Assembly: GCF_000237925.1 (NCBI RefSeq) | Contig: NC_031498.1 | Location: 23,033,738-23,097,737, forward strand | DNA from: Schistosoma mansoni | Taxonomy: Eukaryota; Platyhelminthes; Trematoda; Strigeidida; Schistosomatidae | DNA length: 64,000 nucleotides | Direction of reading: 5' to 3' | In this document: piece by piece, positions 32,901 through 47,900 of the stretch | How positions within the stretch are numbered: the stretch's first letter is position 1 | Layout: each line of letters starts with the position of its first letter | Notes under the pieces: generated by a model | Databases searched by the model: none | What the model was told of the DNA's origin: nothing | What the model saw: only the letters and a program-made list of their open reading frames with translations | Translations under genes and position numbers: made by a program

Positions 32901-35900
32901 GTACCGTAAAGGTGACCAGGATAACCAACAGCAGTCCAACGTTCTTCAGCATTCTGAAGCACAAGATTACCTTTAAAAAAACGTACGTAGTTAAAAATTA
33001 TTGCAGATGTTTTCAAACTTAATTCGCATTATGGTTTCACAAATAAAAAGTTATGCAGGTAGTCATATAACAACATAAATCTCTGTAGTATTCAAAGTAA
33101 TCCAAGCCACAGTGCATGTCTTACATGATTTTATACTGTTTATTGGAACGTGGCGACGAAGTTTGCGATGATTTGCTATTTACACAAACCTGAATCTGTA
33201 TTGATACCTCCAGTAAGCTTCAAATCCAGCTTCCATCATTTCGAACTACAGTAAGTATATCTTTTGATTCATTTATTATTATATTATTTATTTGAACACA
33301 TAAATATTGCTACAAAAGGGTACCTAATACATATGTGCCACACAAGTTATTTGATTTGTGTGGGCTATGATACTGCCCGGGTGCCCAAACCGAAACAGCT
33401 ATACGACCCGAGTTACTCCATGTTTAATTTACAAAATTAAATTGGTCAGTTCAGTTATATACAACAATTACTTGCTGGCAGAGGTACCAAATATGATTCA
33501 GGCAAGCTAAAGGAGAATGGCTTCAAGTGATAAGAACTAGAGAGTTTTACTCATTCCTAGATAATATAAACAATGAATGAAGATGATTCAATACATATTT
33601 AAACTTTGTAATTCAAGTGACATTTTGATGAGTTCCTCGAAAATGTTCCTCTAGCGAAACACTAGAATAATACATGAGTTCAGTTGTCAGGATAATTTAA
33701 TTTTCAATGTCTAATAACAGATATGAATGTTAACGGAAATAATACAAATAATCTACATTGCCATATTTATAAAGATTATCAAATTAATTAGTAATCACTT
33801 TGATTAACATTGATTGGCCAAATATGATTATTAATGTATTGATGATTAAAGTTGGGATGAAGCCTGGGTTACAACAGAAATCGGTTAAGATTTCATCATC
33901 AGCACAATGAAATTAAGATCGTGCCGAATGTGGTGCAAACTAACTTAAACTATTGGTTTTTATTCAACCAAAACAGTATGTCCTATTACTCTGAGGTGTT
34001 TTGTACCAGGATTTTCAATATATTCATAAAATTAAGAAGTGTATGTCGTCTATCATACAACTTTAGAGATGATTTCAGTTCAGCAAAACAGTTCTGACAT
34101 CCGAAAAGAATGCAATGATTATTAGGCCACTAATCCGACAAAAAATGACACAATATATGTACACTTCGAATGACCCAGAAAGACTGAGAAATTAATAGAT
34201 GTTGAAAAGTAACCTGAAATCAAAAGCTTAACTGGTAAAACACATTGTAGCATTACTCAATCAGGTAAGGGAAAAGTAGGTCCAACTAATGAATTTCTTT
34301 TTGAAAGTACAACTGGTTAATTTAGTACATGTTGCTATAATAGGTTTCAGATTAATAAAAATACTACTTGGTTGTGAAAACCATTTCACTTCATAATTGA
34401 AAGTTGAGTAATGAATCAATTGGATTGGTAAAATGTTGCATAATAAAAAAATACTTACCACGTACAAATACATTGACAAAATCTCCTGTATGAAAATAAG
34501 CACAATCAACTAGACGTTGCATTTCACCAGATACACCACTAGAATTCGGTTTACTGCCAGTTAGACGAGAATCAAGGAAATGACGAGTTGATTGTGTACT
34601 ACTACTTCGACCCTCTGCTGCTGATGATATTGAACTCATGGAAGTTGTATTAGAACTAGTGCTGGAGGCAGCGATATTATCATTGGTAGTATTATCAGGT
34701 TGAGTTGATAATCCGGTGGTCTTTGATGATGAAGCATTATTGGATTGTAGTTGATTGGATAATGATGGTAAAACGCATGAGTCACTCGATGATGATAATA
34801 AAGCACGAAAACTTGGTTCTTTAGTATTTTCTGGTAGATCCCTTGAAACGACGAAAAGATTATTTTCTACTTCTGCAGCAAGAAAATGTTCATCATCAAG
34901 GATTTCAATACATGTTGTCCAACGAGGATGACGATGTCGTCCAATCTAGTATGGAATAAAAGTATCATTTACCTTTAAAACGAATTGTTCAGTATAAACA
35001 AAAAGAGGGACACCAAAACTTAATATATATATATCTGTGTTATAACTTAGTCAGAAATAAACACTTTCAGGAAACTATCAACTTTATTTACGGGAAGCCA
35101 ATCTTCAAGAGTTGAGTAAAAGAGTCATAGCATCATGGACTCACACTGATTCACGGAAATAAACAAAAGTATTTAATGAAAGGTAAGAAAATTATATAAA
35201 TAATAATAAAAAAATACGTCGATACAAAGGCTGATACATAAAACATACAGAGAATAGAACCATAGAGAACTGGTGAAATTTGAAAAAAGATTAAATCCAG
35301 AATGCTTTCAAAGTTTAATTATCATAAACATTACACATTAGGATTATGCAAATTTCAATTTGAAAAGTAACAAATTAACTTGTAATTTAGAAAGAAATAC
35401 CAAGATTTAAGGAGGATGTAAATATAATCACACTAGGATTAGTTGAAGCCTATTTCAACATTGAAAAGTAGTACATTTAAAATTAGACTAATTTTTTCAT
35501 GTCAATGATAATAACAATAATAATAGTAATGAAAATCATAACAAGTTATGGGAAAGAAAAAAAGCCCTCAAATGCCCTGGTACGGCCGAGAGTGGGGAGA
35601 GTCCGTCCTCTCTCTTTCGAAAAGCTCTCATATGGCCACGCGTATATAGCCTCTGCCAATGAAGTCCTACTCACTGCCTTCTCGTGGCATTACTGTGGTT
35701 TACGAAATTGAGAGGACGAAAAGCGAATGTCCAGAGCTTTAACCGGGTTGATGGACACAGAAAGTTCACCTAGGGGAGTTGGAAAACCCTGATTCCAAAC
35801 CAATGGTGCACATGGGCTCCACTATCCTGAGGGAACAAATGGCGTATGAATCAATCGTTGTTAAACGGCTACCATGGGACTGCATCTCCTCACGATGCTC

Positions 35901-38900
35901 CACTGCCTTGTGGATCAGACCTTTAGGTCGAAGGCTCCAGGTGTGCCCCTTAAGAAAACCACCTGCTTCAGTTTTGGCACTTGGGCAGTATCACAGCCCT
36001 CACATAAATCAAATGAGATTTGTGTGGCGCATATATATCTGGTGCCCGTTTGTACCAAAAAAGAAAAAAACAATAATGTAACTGATTTTCAGGTTTAAAA
36101 AACAAAAACCGAAACTTACAGCTTCAAAGTTATTCACATTTGATTTGAATAGTAACAATGTTAATGAACGCATTAAATCACCGACAAGAACAAAATCACC
36201 TTTACGACGAAGAAAAAGTACGATGATATTCTCATTGAAACTACAAGCTAATCGTAAAGAATCTTCTTTAATATCAAAAAGTCGTACCTTTTGAAAAACA
36301 AGAAAAGGAAAAAGGATAGTTTCAACGAATATAGGCGAAATGAAAATAGATTTTCTTCTTCATAAAATTAATTATTTGAAATGTACATTGAATGTCTTGC
36401 TCATTATCATTTATTCTGTCAGTCATATGCAACGCAAGACCAGACACATATATGTATCGGTTTAAGTTGTCATATCTTATTAACACAACATGATGAACAC
36501 AAAATTCATAGAAGCAGTTAATTGTGTATAAGAATATAGTACAGGAAGAAAGAATTAGTTCGTAGAAAGAAATATATAAAACAATTTTAATCTCACAGTT
36601 TAAGGGAAGACAAAGAGAGTATACACCGACGCCATTGTGATCGATTCTGAGCCTTGTCACCCCGAGTCTTCAACCATTGGTTACGATAGTCGAGCGGACT
36701 TTATTGTTTCGACTGTTTTAATATATTCATTTTGTTAACTTCATTTCAAAGTGTCAATGTTGATTACGGACCAACTGACTATGGAATACGGAATGTGATA
36801 TTTTTGTTGGTATATATACTGTTATCGTTTTTTATCTGCTTATCAGCTTCAGCTGATGGATTAAGTTGCTAACACAGCAAAGATATGCTTAAAACGATGA
36901 GAAACAGTTAACAAGAAGTCGGAAAGTAATGACATGATCAAAATGTCCGTCGAAATTAAAGAATGAATATGTGTATACCATCATGACAGGTCAATCAACT
37001 ATTGTATTTAAACTACTTGAAAATTAAAGATTCGAAATTGTTTAAAGTAATTAGGTGTTGGGGATGTCAATTTTTGACGGATTCTGTTTGGATGTTTGTT
37101 AAGCAGAAAACACACTTAATCAATGTTGGATTTTCATGATATATCTAAATGATAGGAGAGAGCATATTCACAGAAGAAAATGCAGTAAACAAACGTTACG
37201 TAGATGAGATAATTATACAAACAAACGATAAAAATAGAGAGCAATTAATCGCCAAATGATATACACCTACTGAACTATTGATAGCAGCTAGTAGACGACC
37301 ATTAAAATCCACTATTCGATAAACAGAACCATTTACATCATGTACTAGAACTGTGTCCAATCTAGAAGATTCAGGATCCCAACGGAATAAATGAATTCGT
37401 CCTTTAGATGGTTCAACTTCATCTTCTACAAGGAAAGCAGTGCCTACAGCAAACAATGGTCCATTATGAATATCAGATTGAACAGAAGCTATACTGACAG
37501 CTACTTCAACTAGTGTTTGACTGAAGTAAAAATTATGTGCAAATTGAATTTCCAAATTAGATTGATTGAATATAAGCAGAGATGAAACTTCAATTTCACG
37601 GAACTTTCGTTCAGTAGCAGAGACAGAAGCTAGAAAATAATGATAAACATATATTTGGCGTGAAATCATTGAAATTAAGTATTTTGCATATAAATAAAAA
37701 AAATTTGGATTTGTAAGCAAACGGTGGGAAATTCCTGAAGACTGTTATGACCAGAAAGTGAGATCATTTAAAGAACTATTTTCAATAAATCCCATGTAAA
37801 ACTAAAAACAAGCGATTTCTTTTACTCTAAGACAATTTGAACAATTTCGGGGTTAAATATAAGATAAAAAAGGTATAAGGATGGTCAAGTTGAACTTTAG
37901 TTACTAAATTAGTTCTTGATAAATAGATAGATTTTTGAAAATTATGTGAATATATATAAAAGGTTAAAAGAAATGGATTTTCCGTTAGAAGAACATACTC
38001 TTAACGAGTGGCATTTATTTATTTATTTATTTAAACACATAAATATTGGTACAATGAGGCACCAGATATATATGCGCCACACAAAAAATTGTCATTTCAT
38101 TTAATTGTGTGAGGGCTATGATACTGCCCGGGTGCCCAAACTGAAGCAGGTGGTTTTCTTAAGGGGCACACCTGGAGCCTTCGACCTAAAGGTCTGATCC
38201 ACAAGTCAGTGGAGCATCGTGAGGAGATGCATTCCCATGGTAGTCGTTTAACAACGATTGATTCATACGCCATTTGTTCCCTCAGGATACTGGAGCCCAT
38301 GTGCACCATTGGTTTGGAATCAGGGTTTTCCAACTCCCCTAGGTGAACTTTCCGTGTCCATCAACCCGGTTAAAGCTCTGGATATTCGCTTTTCGTCCTC
38401 TCAATTTTATAAACACCCCTCGCCACGAGAAGGCAGTGAGTAGGACTTCATTGGCAGAGGCTATATACGCGTGGCCATGTGAGAGCATTTTAAGAGGGAG
38501 AGGCATGCTTAGTGAATTGTCTCGATTATTTAAAATAATCAGTGTTTGGAAATTCTTCTGCGACTTTTTCATTTAAAATCTTCTGTTTTTGCTTTTGGAT
38601 ATTTTGTTCTGGTTTGTTTTGGGATATATCTTATCCTTAATCCAATTTTTTGAGTGAAATTCATTAGATTAAGAGAACATAAAATAAATCATAATTATTT
38701 CACTAAGAATTTCAGTTTTATTTACAAACAACTCCCTTCAGAAGCACATAATAAAACATTAACACCGTTGGATGCCGGCTCAGTGGTCTGGTGGTTAAGC
38801 GCTCGCGCGCGAGACTGATAGGTTCTGGGTTTTAGTCTCACGAGGCGAGATCGTGGATACGCACTGCTGAGGAGTCCCATGATAGGACGAAACGGTCGTC

Positions 38901-41900
38901 CAGTGCTTCCAGATTTTCCATGGTGGTCTAGCTTCAATTGACTCATGATTCCAACTATATAAAACATAATAGTACACTTATAAAACAATCCATTAATCGC
39001 TAGCGATTCGCTTTACAGATGAAACTACAAGTTGAATAAATACGTTTATAGATTAATATATGTCATTTTCTAATGAAAAACATTCATAAGTTACACATTA
39101 AATACTAAATACTGTAATATTGTTATTATAGTATTTGGAAACATACATGGTGCAGTCTTTGGAAGTCGGCTAGCTGATTTGGGAATTTTTTGTGATAGAG
39201 ATATCGATGAACGAACAGGTTTGAATCCCATACCTTCTTGAAACATTTCTTGACGATATGTAATAACACCTAAGCTGCTGGTTTCTGACTGTAATGCAAG
39301 ACGTTTCGGTGTTTCCTCTAAAGGCAGAGTTCTTACGTGGAGTTTTTGAATTTCATCCACTGATCCAATGATGAGTGCTGTTGGAGTAACCAGTGCAATG
39401 CTGGATGGATTATAAAAAGTGCATTAAGATGCGAAGGCAACAATTAATATGATTTATGCAATAACATTAAAACAGATAGGACTTTTTATGTAAAAAAAAA
39501 CTGCCAAATATATACAAATTGATCAATTTTGGAAATCAGTACCATTTGATCTACACTCAGTATCCTGAAAGTCCTCGATTCAACACATGGAGTAGGAACC
39601 ATTGCGGGCATTTGATGAATCCTAGACTATCACAAAACAGTAGTTTAATGCTCTCTTGTTTTCAGTACTTCAATTTATATTGACACATGACGACTAATAT
39701 GAAGGACTCGGGATTCTCTGTGAAGACTAGTATTCAGTAGAGCGAAATAATACAAATGATTGACTTGGTACAGTACTGACAAACTGGCACAGTGGGTCAA
39801 TCGGAAATCGCCAAATGACAAGTGCATGTGATTTAAGAAGAAATGTTTTTTCTTTTTCAAGGGATTAAAGTCACAAACCACTATAGGAATATTTTGGGGG
39901 GGACAAACATATATAGTCATGGATGTACATAAATGCACTTAGCCAAATAAACTTCTCTTCACACTATTCGTCATTTTTTAGAGCACGCGAGCTTGCATAT
40001 GAAAACAGTGCTTATCAGTATCAGCTTACGAATATCGCGCGTTACAACACTGACAATACAAATTCGCACAACCCCCAATTATTTTTACTCTCAGTGATGA
40101 CAAAGAGCGATGACACATTTAGAAAACCTAATTGTTTCTTTGATCGATGATGATCACCGTGGAATGTGTGTGGGTATTATATAAGGGAATACGGGTGTGC
40201 TTGAAGATTGACGGTACCATATCAATCGCGAATATAGGGTTTTAAAAGTGAATTGAAATAATAATAAAACATCTAGGTTTGCAAGAAATGCCCTTATACA
40301 TCAACATAATAAATAATAGTTTTTGAGATTAAAGGGTTCAACGTTGGGACTTTGAAATGTCTACCCGGTCGTCAGTGTAAGTATTAAGATAAGTTAACAC
40401 ATTTACCAGGTACTCAGGTATAAGCCACACTCAAAGTATGAAGGTGAGGGATATTACCCGGTCGCCCGAACAGAGTTAGGCAGAGTGGGGTTAGAACATG
40501 GGACTGAATGACCCAAAGTTAAGGGCCTTAACTAATGAGCTACCGTTCCGCAAAGTGTTTTTAAAATGCTAGATAAACAGTCAATAACACATGAATCAAA
40601 ACATTTTCGTCAAAATTGATAATAACTACTAAAAAATGCAGATCACCAACAGGCGGAACTTGAGGTATCTTAGCTCCTTGTATTTTATCAGATTATAATT
40701 AAGATTACAAGAATTTTAGTCTGTAGCGCTAATATTAGGACGAGATGATAAGCCACTGAAATTTATTAAACAAGTCAAAATTCATATAAAACGCTTCGTA
40801 GCCATACATGTAAACACACCTGTAGGTAAAAAAAGCAACCAAACTAAGATTTATGACAGACTTTGAGATTTATAACCCAATAGCTGAAATATTCAAATGA
40901 ATTGATCAGAGTTATCTGTCCAGTGTTAATAAGTTGAATTTATGATAAAGTTGATGTCATTTTCGCCTACGCAATTATCCTAACCTGGGGTAAGGGAGAT
41001 GATAGGTGAAAAAACTCAGAATCGATCAAAACGATAGAGTTGCATTCACTTTTTGCTTTCCATTGAATCTCGAGTTTTATAATCATCTTATCCTATTTTT
41101 TATTTCACAAATTCTTTCGCGTAATATATTGTTTATACCTATTTTTTATTGAGAGTAAGACTGTCATTCCCGCTACTTACTCTGAGATTTATATTGATCA
41201 TTTCATATTGCTCTGCTAATATGACGTGACAACTTGAACCGAGGGATATATGTACCAGGGTTCTACGTTGTTAATGACTGACTGATTGATGATGATATTC
41301 ATGTTTTTTATGTGTTGGGAATGCTAAATCCCCAGAACTTACTTGGTAAACGGCCTAATATTGTAATTTTATTTTTAAAATTTGAATTTCTTCGTTTTCG
41401 CGCCAAAAACGCTCTTTTCACCTTCGAGTCGAATTTCTCACTTGTAAAATATCTTAAATGCTATTGGTCCGGTGTATCTTTGAGTGTGCTATTTTGTAAT
41501 GCTGCCCAAGGACAATTTATCGCTGTATATATACGTTTGAGTTTTCCCCTTACGATTGTTGTACTCAGCTGCTTACGGAATATATTTTCCCTACTTCGCC
41601 GTGGACTTCTTCCTCTAATTAGCGGGGCCTGGAACAACGGATTAGATTAGCCTATCGTGTCACTGTGTCATTGACCTTCGTTCGTTTACCGAGAAAGTCG
41701 AATTAGCATCAAGCATATCATTATGTTGTATTTTTTTACTTTAAACTACATAAAATTAAAAAAAGTATGATTCTTACCAGTCACTATAAAATAATCCATT
41801 TAATGGAGTCATAAAATTCACTTCTTTCAAGTTCAAATTGGCAAATATTAATTTATTTTTAATTGAATATATTACACAAGGATGATTTGAGCAAACAAAT

Positions 41901-44900
41901 ACGTTCACTTTACGTTGTGAACGCCATTGTCTAAGAAACATTGAAGGTCCAGTGCCTGCACTGACACGCTTGGGATCACGTAAACAAACATGATCTACAA
42001 AGAATTGAAATAAACTAGTTTATGCAGAAGTGCTAAAAACGTCAGAGAACAAAATATACAGTACTAAGAGAACAAAATCAAAGAAACTACCAAGTCATTA
42101 TGGATTGGGATTTCATGGTTTTATAAATAAATACGAATTGTAGGTGCTGAAATGAACGAGTGGCATCTCGACCAATGACCATGCAATGATAAGATATGTG
42201 GCTGAGATAGCTGCTTAAGAGAACGAATTATTGACTAAGGCCATGATTTATTTGATATCAAAGACAAGACCACTAGTCAGATGAACGGGGTTTCATGTGT
42301 AACAAAATTTTATGCTCATACGTAAAATATTAACACAAAACATTATAGATGACTAGAGGTAGTTTGTAGGTACTTATTTGCCAATCAATTTAGACGTTAC
42401 TGTTAAGCCCGAATCTTGGACATCAAATTAAGGGTGAAGTGAAATAACTTGACAAGTATTATATGTAAAGATGATGCTAATGTAAAATCTAGCAACGGAC
42501 CCATACAGACTTAAACTAAGACCTACACTATTTGTCCGCTAGATAAACTGTGGGTCTTTCTTTGTCAAATTTAAAAAATATCTCAAGTTTAGTCATAATG
42601 ACGAAGGAGCTACAAAAGTTAGGTGACAAGCCGCAAAGTCTGCTACAATAGCATAGTAAAGTGTTCATTCATTTTCTTCTCCTAAATTTTGAGTTCTAAT
42701 ATTGTTACACACTTTTTATAACTTGGATTTGCTGACTTATAACCCTCTACGATCAATGCTTTCGTTATCGTTGATACCATTATTTTGACTGTTGTATATG
42801 ATTCACATTAATCTCAATATTGACAGAAATTAAGTTCCAGGACTTTATATGTGATGTGTTTTTGTTTTATTCTGAAGTTTGCTCATCTCATTTTTCTTGA
42901 AGCAAATGTTCGGTATACACTCAAATTGTGACCAGACTAATTTAAATGTTGGAAAATCTTGTTACTTCACTAGCAACTATTTTCAAATATATACTTAAGA
43001 CGATGGAGAAAACAAGCAATTAATAAACTGAAAGTTATTGTAGATAAATAAACCCCTAAATTAAATTTGCAAACTGACAACTTGTCATCACTACAGTTGA
43101 TAAATCATTGCAACCATCAACTACTTTGGCAAATAGAATTAATTGCAGATTACTCGAATAAATACAGATGCCCTGGTACGGCCGAGAGTGGGGAGAGTCC
43201 GTTCTCCCTCTCGAAATGCTCTCACATGGCCACGCGTATATAGCCTCTACCAGAGAAGTCCTACTCACTGCCTTCTCGTGGCATTACTGTGGTTTACGAA
43301 ATTGAGAGGACGAAAAGCGAATGTCCAGAGCTTTAACCGGGTTGATGGACACGGAAAGTTCACCTAGGGGAGTTGGAAAACCCTGATTCCAAACCAATGG
43401 TGCACATGGGCTCCAGTATCCTGAGGGAACAAATGGCGTATGAATCAATCGTTGTTAAACGACTACCATGGGAATGCATCTCCTCACGATGCTCCACTGA
43501 CTTGTGGATCAGACCTTTAGGTCAAAGGCTCCAGGTGTGCCCCTTAAGAAAACCACCTGCTTCAGTTTTGGCACTTGGGCAGTATCACAGCCCTCACACA
43601 AATCAAATGAGATTTGTGTGGCGCATATATATCTGGTGCCTCATTTTACCGATATTTATGTGTTTAAATAAATAAAATAAAATTTAATTTAATGCGACTT
43701 ATTTATCAAGTGCACTTTTTTTAAAATTTAGCTTGAGGACTTGAACTTTGGACCGTTGAAATCTTATTTTAAACTATTATACATAAACACTATTGTTTAG
43801 CCCGATCGTTAGAATTTGAATTTCCTTGTAATAATTATCCAAAGTTAATTAGCAGGTATACGATACTTTTAGGCATTATTAAACACATTTTCTTAGAACA
43901 GTTACTATTTAAAAAGAATGTATGAAAACGACTTGAACACACTTGAGTAAAAGAAAAATTGTTTTTTCAACCACAACTTTATTTTAAAAAGTTGCGATAT
44001 GTGAATAAATATATGGAATTATACAAGGCAACCATTATTCTGATATGATTCAGTCAGTATGTGTTAATATGATTGTATACGGGAAATAAGTATGGCTCAC
44101 CTTCTGAAGGATCAATTGTATAAAAGTAAAGAGTACCATCACCCATTGCAGCAAACAAATAAGCTATATCCTCCAACTGAGCAATCAATACAGAACGTGG
44201 TAATAGAGCTGTGCCAGTTGATGCTGTTGTCTCCGGTAAGGGTTCTTCATGGACAAGTTCTAAATTAGGAAGTTTAAGTAAAGCGAGACCATGTCCTAAC
44301 CATAAACCGACTGCAACTAAATATGGTACAGATTTATCAGGAGTAGAAGATGAAGTTGAATCTAGATGATTTGATGAAACTGCATTAATAGCTGCGATTG
44401 CACGATCACGATTAAAGGGAGTTAGATCAATACAAGCCACTTCATGAGACATTTGTCTATGTCTATGTAAGCAAAAAATAGATGACAAAATAGGATATAT
44501 AGAATAGATTGAGAGCGAGGGGTCATTGTAATAAAGAAAATGCAATATTACATAGGAACATTTTGAGCTTCTCTCCAGCTGGATATTTCTTAAAGGAACG
44601 AATATGAAACAAAACACTATTAATTGTATGAATCCTCTGAATAAACACAGAATTTTTAAACTTAAGATGCCACTAACATAACCGCAAAACTAAAAGGACA
44701 AATGCTCGAAGGCAGTCACACATGGTCTTTTTGTGAGAACCTTTTGATATGCTATATCCCTACTATAAAGGTATTACCGCCACAGACGGAAATTCGTGGG
44801 GTAAAGTGGGGCCGTCCTTTTCTAGAGCTCCTACCGTCGTGAGAAGGCGGCATCTCGGCATATGCTGGTTGTCTAATGGAAACAGCTTACTGTGGTCACA

Positions 44901-47900
44901 CACCGGTACAGTTAGCGGTGTGATTTCACCCTTGGACCTTAGGTTGCTGCTTTTAGTTTTACCGTTCTCCACAATTGTCCCAGACAACAGAACTTGATTG
45001 GATGATTACAAACAAGAAGCCCGACCACCACATCAAGACAGCACCTACAGTCGAGTGACTAATCAAGCAAACAAAACCTTGTGTGGTCGCATATTTCTGA
45101 ACTTTCTTGAGTGCAAAAATAATAACAGCTGTGATGAATACTTGATTCATATCTCGTCTATGGCCGAATTAGTAAATCCATGAGTGATAAACGTAAATCA
45201 AAACTCCTGATTCATAGCACAACTTCATAAGGTAAATCTACCAAAATCAGTGATAAAATAATTTACATGTCTGACGGTAAGAAGAACCATGTGTAGACTA
45301 AGCCCTAGTTTGCTTAGAAGCAAAACTCCACACACACTTTTATGCTTTTTTAATAATGTGTATACACGAAAGCTTTATCTTCAGATTCTTCACAATGTAT
45401 TCTTTTCAGAAAAAATGACATTCAGGCAACAGATGTGTAGATATTCGAGACTTACTTACTTACGCCTGTTACCCCCAATGGAGCATAGACCGCCGACCAA
45501 CATTCTCCAGTCCACTCTGTTCTGGGCATTCCTTTCTAATTCTATCTAATTTTTGTTCATTCTTCTCATGTCTGTCTCTATTTCCCGGCGTAATGTGTTC
45601 TTTTGTCTTCCTCTTTTCCTTCGGCCTTCAAGACTCCATGTGAGGGCTTGTCTTGTGACGCAATTATGTGATTTCCTCAATGTGTGTCTTATCTACTTCC
45701 AGTGCTTCTTCCTCCACTGGATGGAATCTGGTTTGTTCTCTCTCACAGTGGGTTGTTGGTGGTAGTGTCTGGCCAACGGATCCGAAGTATATTGTGTAAA
45801 CAACTGTTGATAAACACCTGTATCTTCTGGATGATGGCTTTTGTAGTTCTCCAAGTCTCCACCCCATACAGTAGAACTGTCTTGACATTTGTATTGAAAA
45901 TTCTGACTTTATTGTTGGTTGACAATTGTTGTGAGTTCCAGATGTTCCTCATTTGTAGATATGCTGCTCTTGCTTTGCCAATCCGCGCCCTCACATCTGC
46001 ATCTGATTCACCGTGTTCATCAATGATGCTGCCCAGATATGTAAAGGTTTTCACATCCTCCAAAGCTTCTCCGTCAAGTGAAATTCGATTGCTACATGCT
46101 GTATTCTATCGGAGAGTCTTGCTTTTCCCTTTGTTTATATTGAGACCTACTGCTGTTGAGGCTGCTGCTACACTGGTCGTTTTCTCCTGCATTTGTTGTT
46201 GCGTTTGTGATAGAAGAGCCAGATCATCCGCGAAGTCTAAATCGTCAAGCTGCATCCTGCCTGTCCACTGTATCCCACGCTTTCCTCCAGATGTTGCCGT
46301 CTTCATGATCCAGTCGATCACCAGGAGAAAGAGAAAGGGTGAGAGTAAGCAACCTTGCCTAACACCGGTCTTTACTTCAAACGATTCGGTGAGTTGTCCT
46401 CCGTGGACGATTTGGCAGTTTAGTCCATCATAGGAGTTCCGTATGATATTGACTATTTTCTCAGGGACGCCGTAGTGTCGAAGAAGCCTCCATAGTGTCG
46501 TCCTGTCCACGCTAACAAATGCTTTCTCGTAGTCAATGAAGTTGATGTAGAGTGATGAGTTCCATTCGATTGATTGTTCCACAATGATACGTAGAGTTGC
46601 GATTTGATCTGTGCACGATCTATCCTTACGAAGATCCGCCGATCCGCGCCCCCACATCTGCATCTAATCCACCGTGTTCATCAATGATGCTGCCCAGATA
46701 TGTAAAGGTTTCCACATCTTCCAAAGCTTTTCCGTCAAGTGTAATTTGATTGGTGCATATTGTATTGTATCGGAGATATTCGAGACAGCAACAGTAAAAA
46801 CAGTGAACGCTCAAGATAAAGTTGAATAAAAACGATTTTGAATGGTATTTGGATTATAAGTAAACGTTTATCAGTACCATAAATTTACTTATACATGCCG
46901 ATTTCTAAGTTCGACACTTACGGTTCATAAGCATGAAGATAACCCAGTAAACCCAAGTTTGAAACAAACTGAAAGTCTAATCAAGTATGTCGGACAACAG
47001 TCTATTTATATAATAGAATGCTGAAAGTATCCTATTACAAATGAATTAAGTGACCGTTCTTTTGCTTTGTTTCCCCCCATAAATTGCTAGATATTTCCTT
47101 TTTAAAAAACAACAAGAACGTTCACATTACTTTTACTGTTTCAATATGATGTGTAAACGAGGCGCATATGACTTCATAATACGCAGAAATCTTAAAAACT
47201 TACGAAACTTGTTCAAATTTTGGATTATTCGATTCTCCAACTACTTTTAAAACATACAATTCTGTTCCACTTGCTACAACAATAGTATGACGAAATGAGC
47301 TAAGACAAGAGATTCCACGTCCAGTTGGTGGTTTCCATTCTGTTAAACAACCTTTGCTACAAAGTGACTGAATACCAATTAGGCGTAAGCCACTTGTTGT
47401 TGCTTGTAACAGTAAAGGATCTAACGTATTATTATTCTCGTCAATCATCATAGATTCTGGCCTAGGTGAATCATTAGCAGGTGATAGTGTGGCACAATAA
47501 ACAGTTTGTTCATCAGTCTTAAAACCTTCCAAGTGTAGAGCTGTAATATCATCATCGGCAAGGTGAAGAAGTCTATAAATAAGAAGAATGAAGGATAAAG
47601 AATTTAAAAAATTGAACGAAAATCCACTGAAATAAAAATGCGTCTAATGAATTATCAGTCAATTAACTATACTGTTGATATGAATGTGGACTAAATTTGA
47701 AGTAACATGCATATAAACAAGTATATGATTTTAAAATTTATTGTGAAGTTGCGTAACTTCCTAGTTATAATAAATCTAGGACAGGTGTCAAATAGTTAGG
47801 AGTTTGCCTTTTAACTTTGTGAAAACTCCGTAAAAGTAAATGAGTAGTAGGCAACTGTACAATCGTTTAAACCCTTAGTTATTCCCAACAGAATGACAAT

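Noticed and set aside
37196-37270. DDB1 exon 13 extended beyond 37271 by the open frame
   Set aside because: A donor at TCA|gtaggt keeps phase with exon 14 and the conserved 'NSS-VRLFD' sequence; the extension does not match DDB1.
41312-41650. 112-codon open frame in DDB1 intron 11
   Set aside because: Hydrophobic, low-information peptide without domain resemblance; the block looks more like an LTR.
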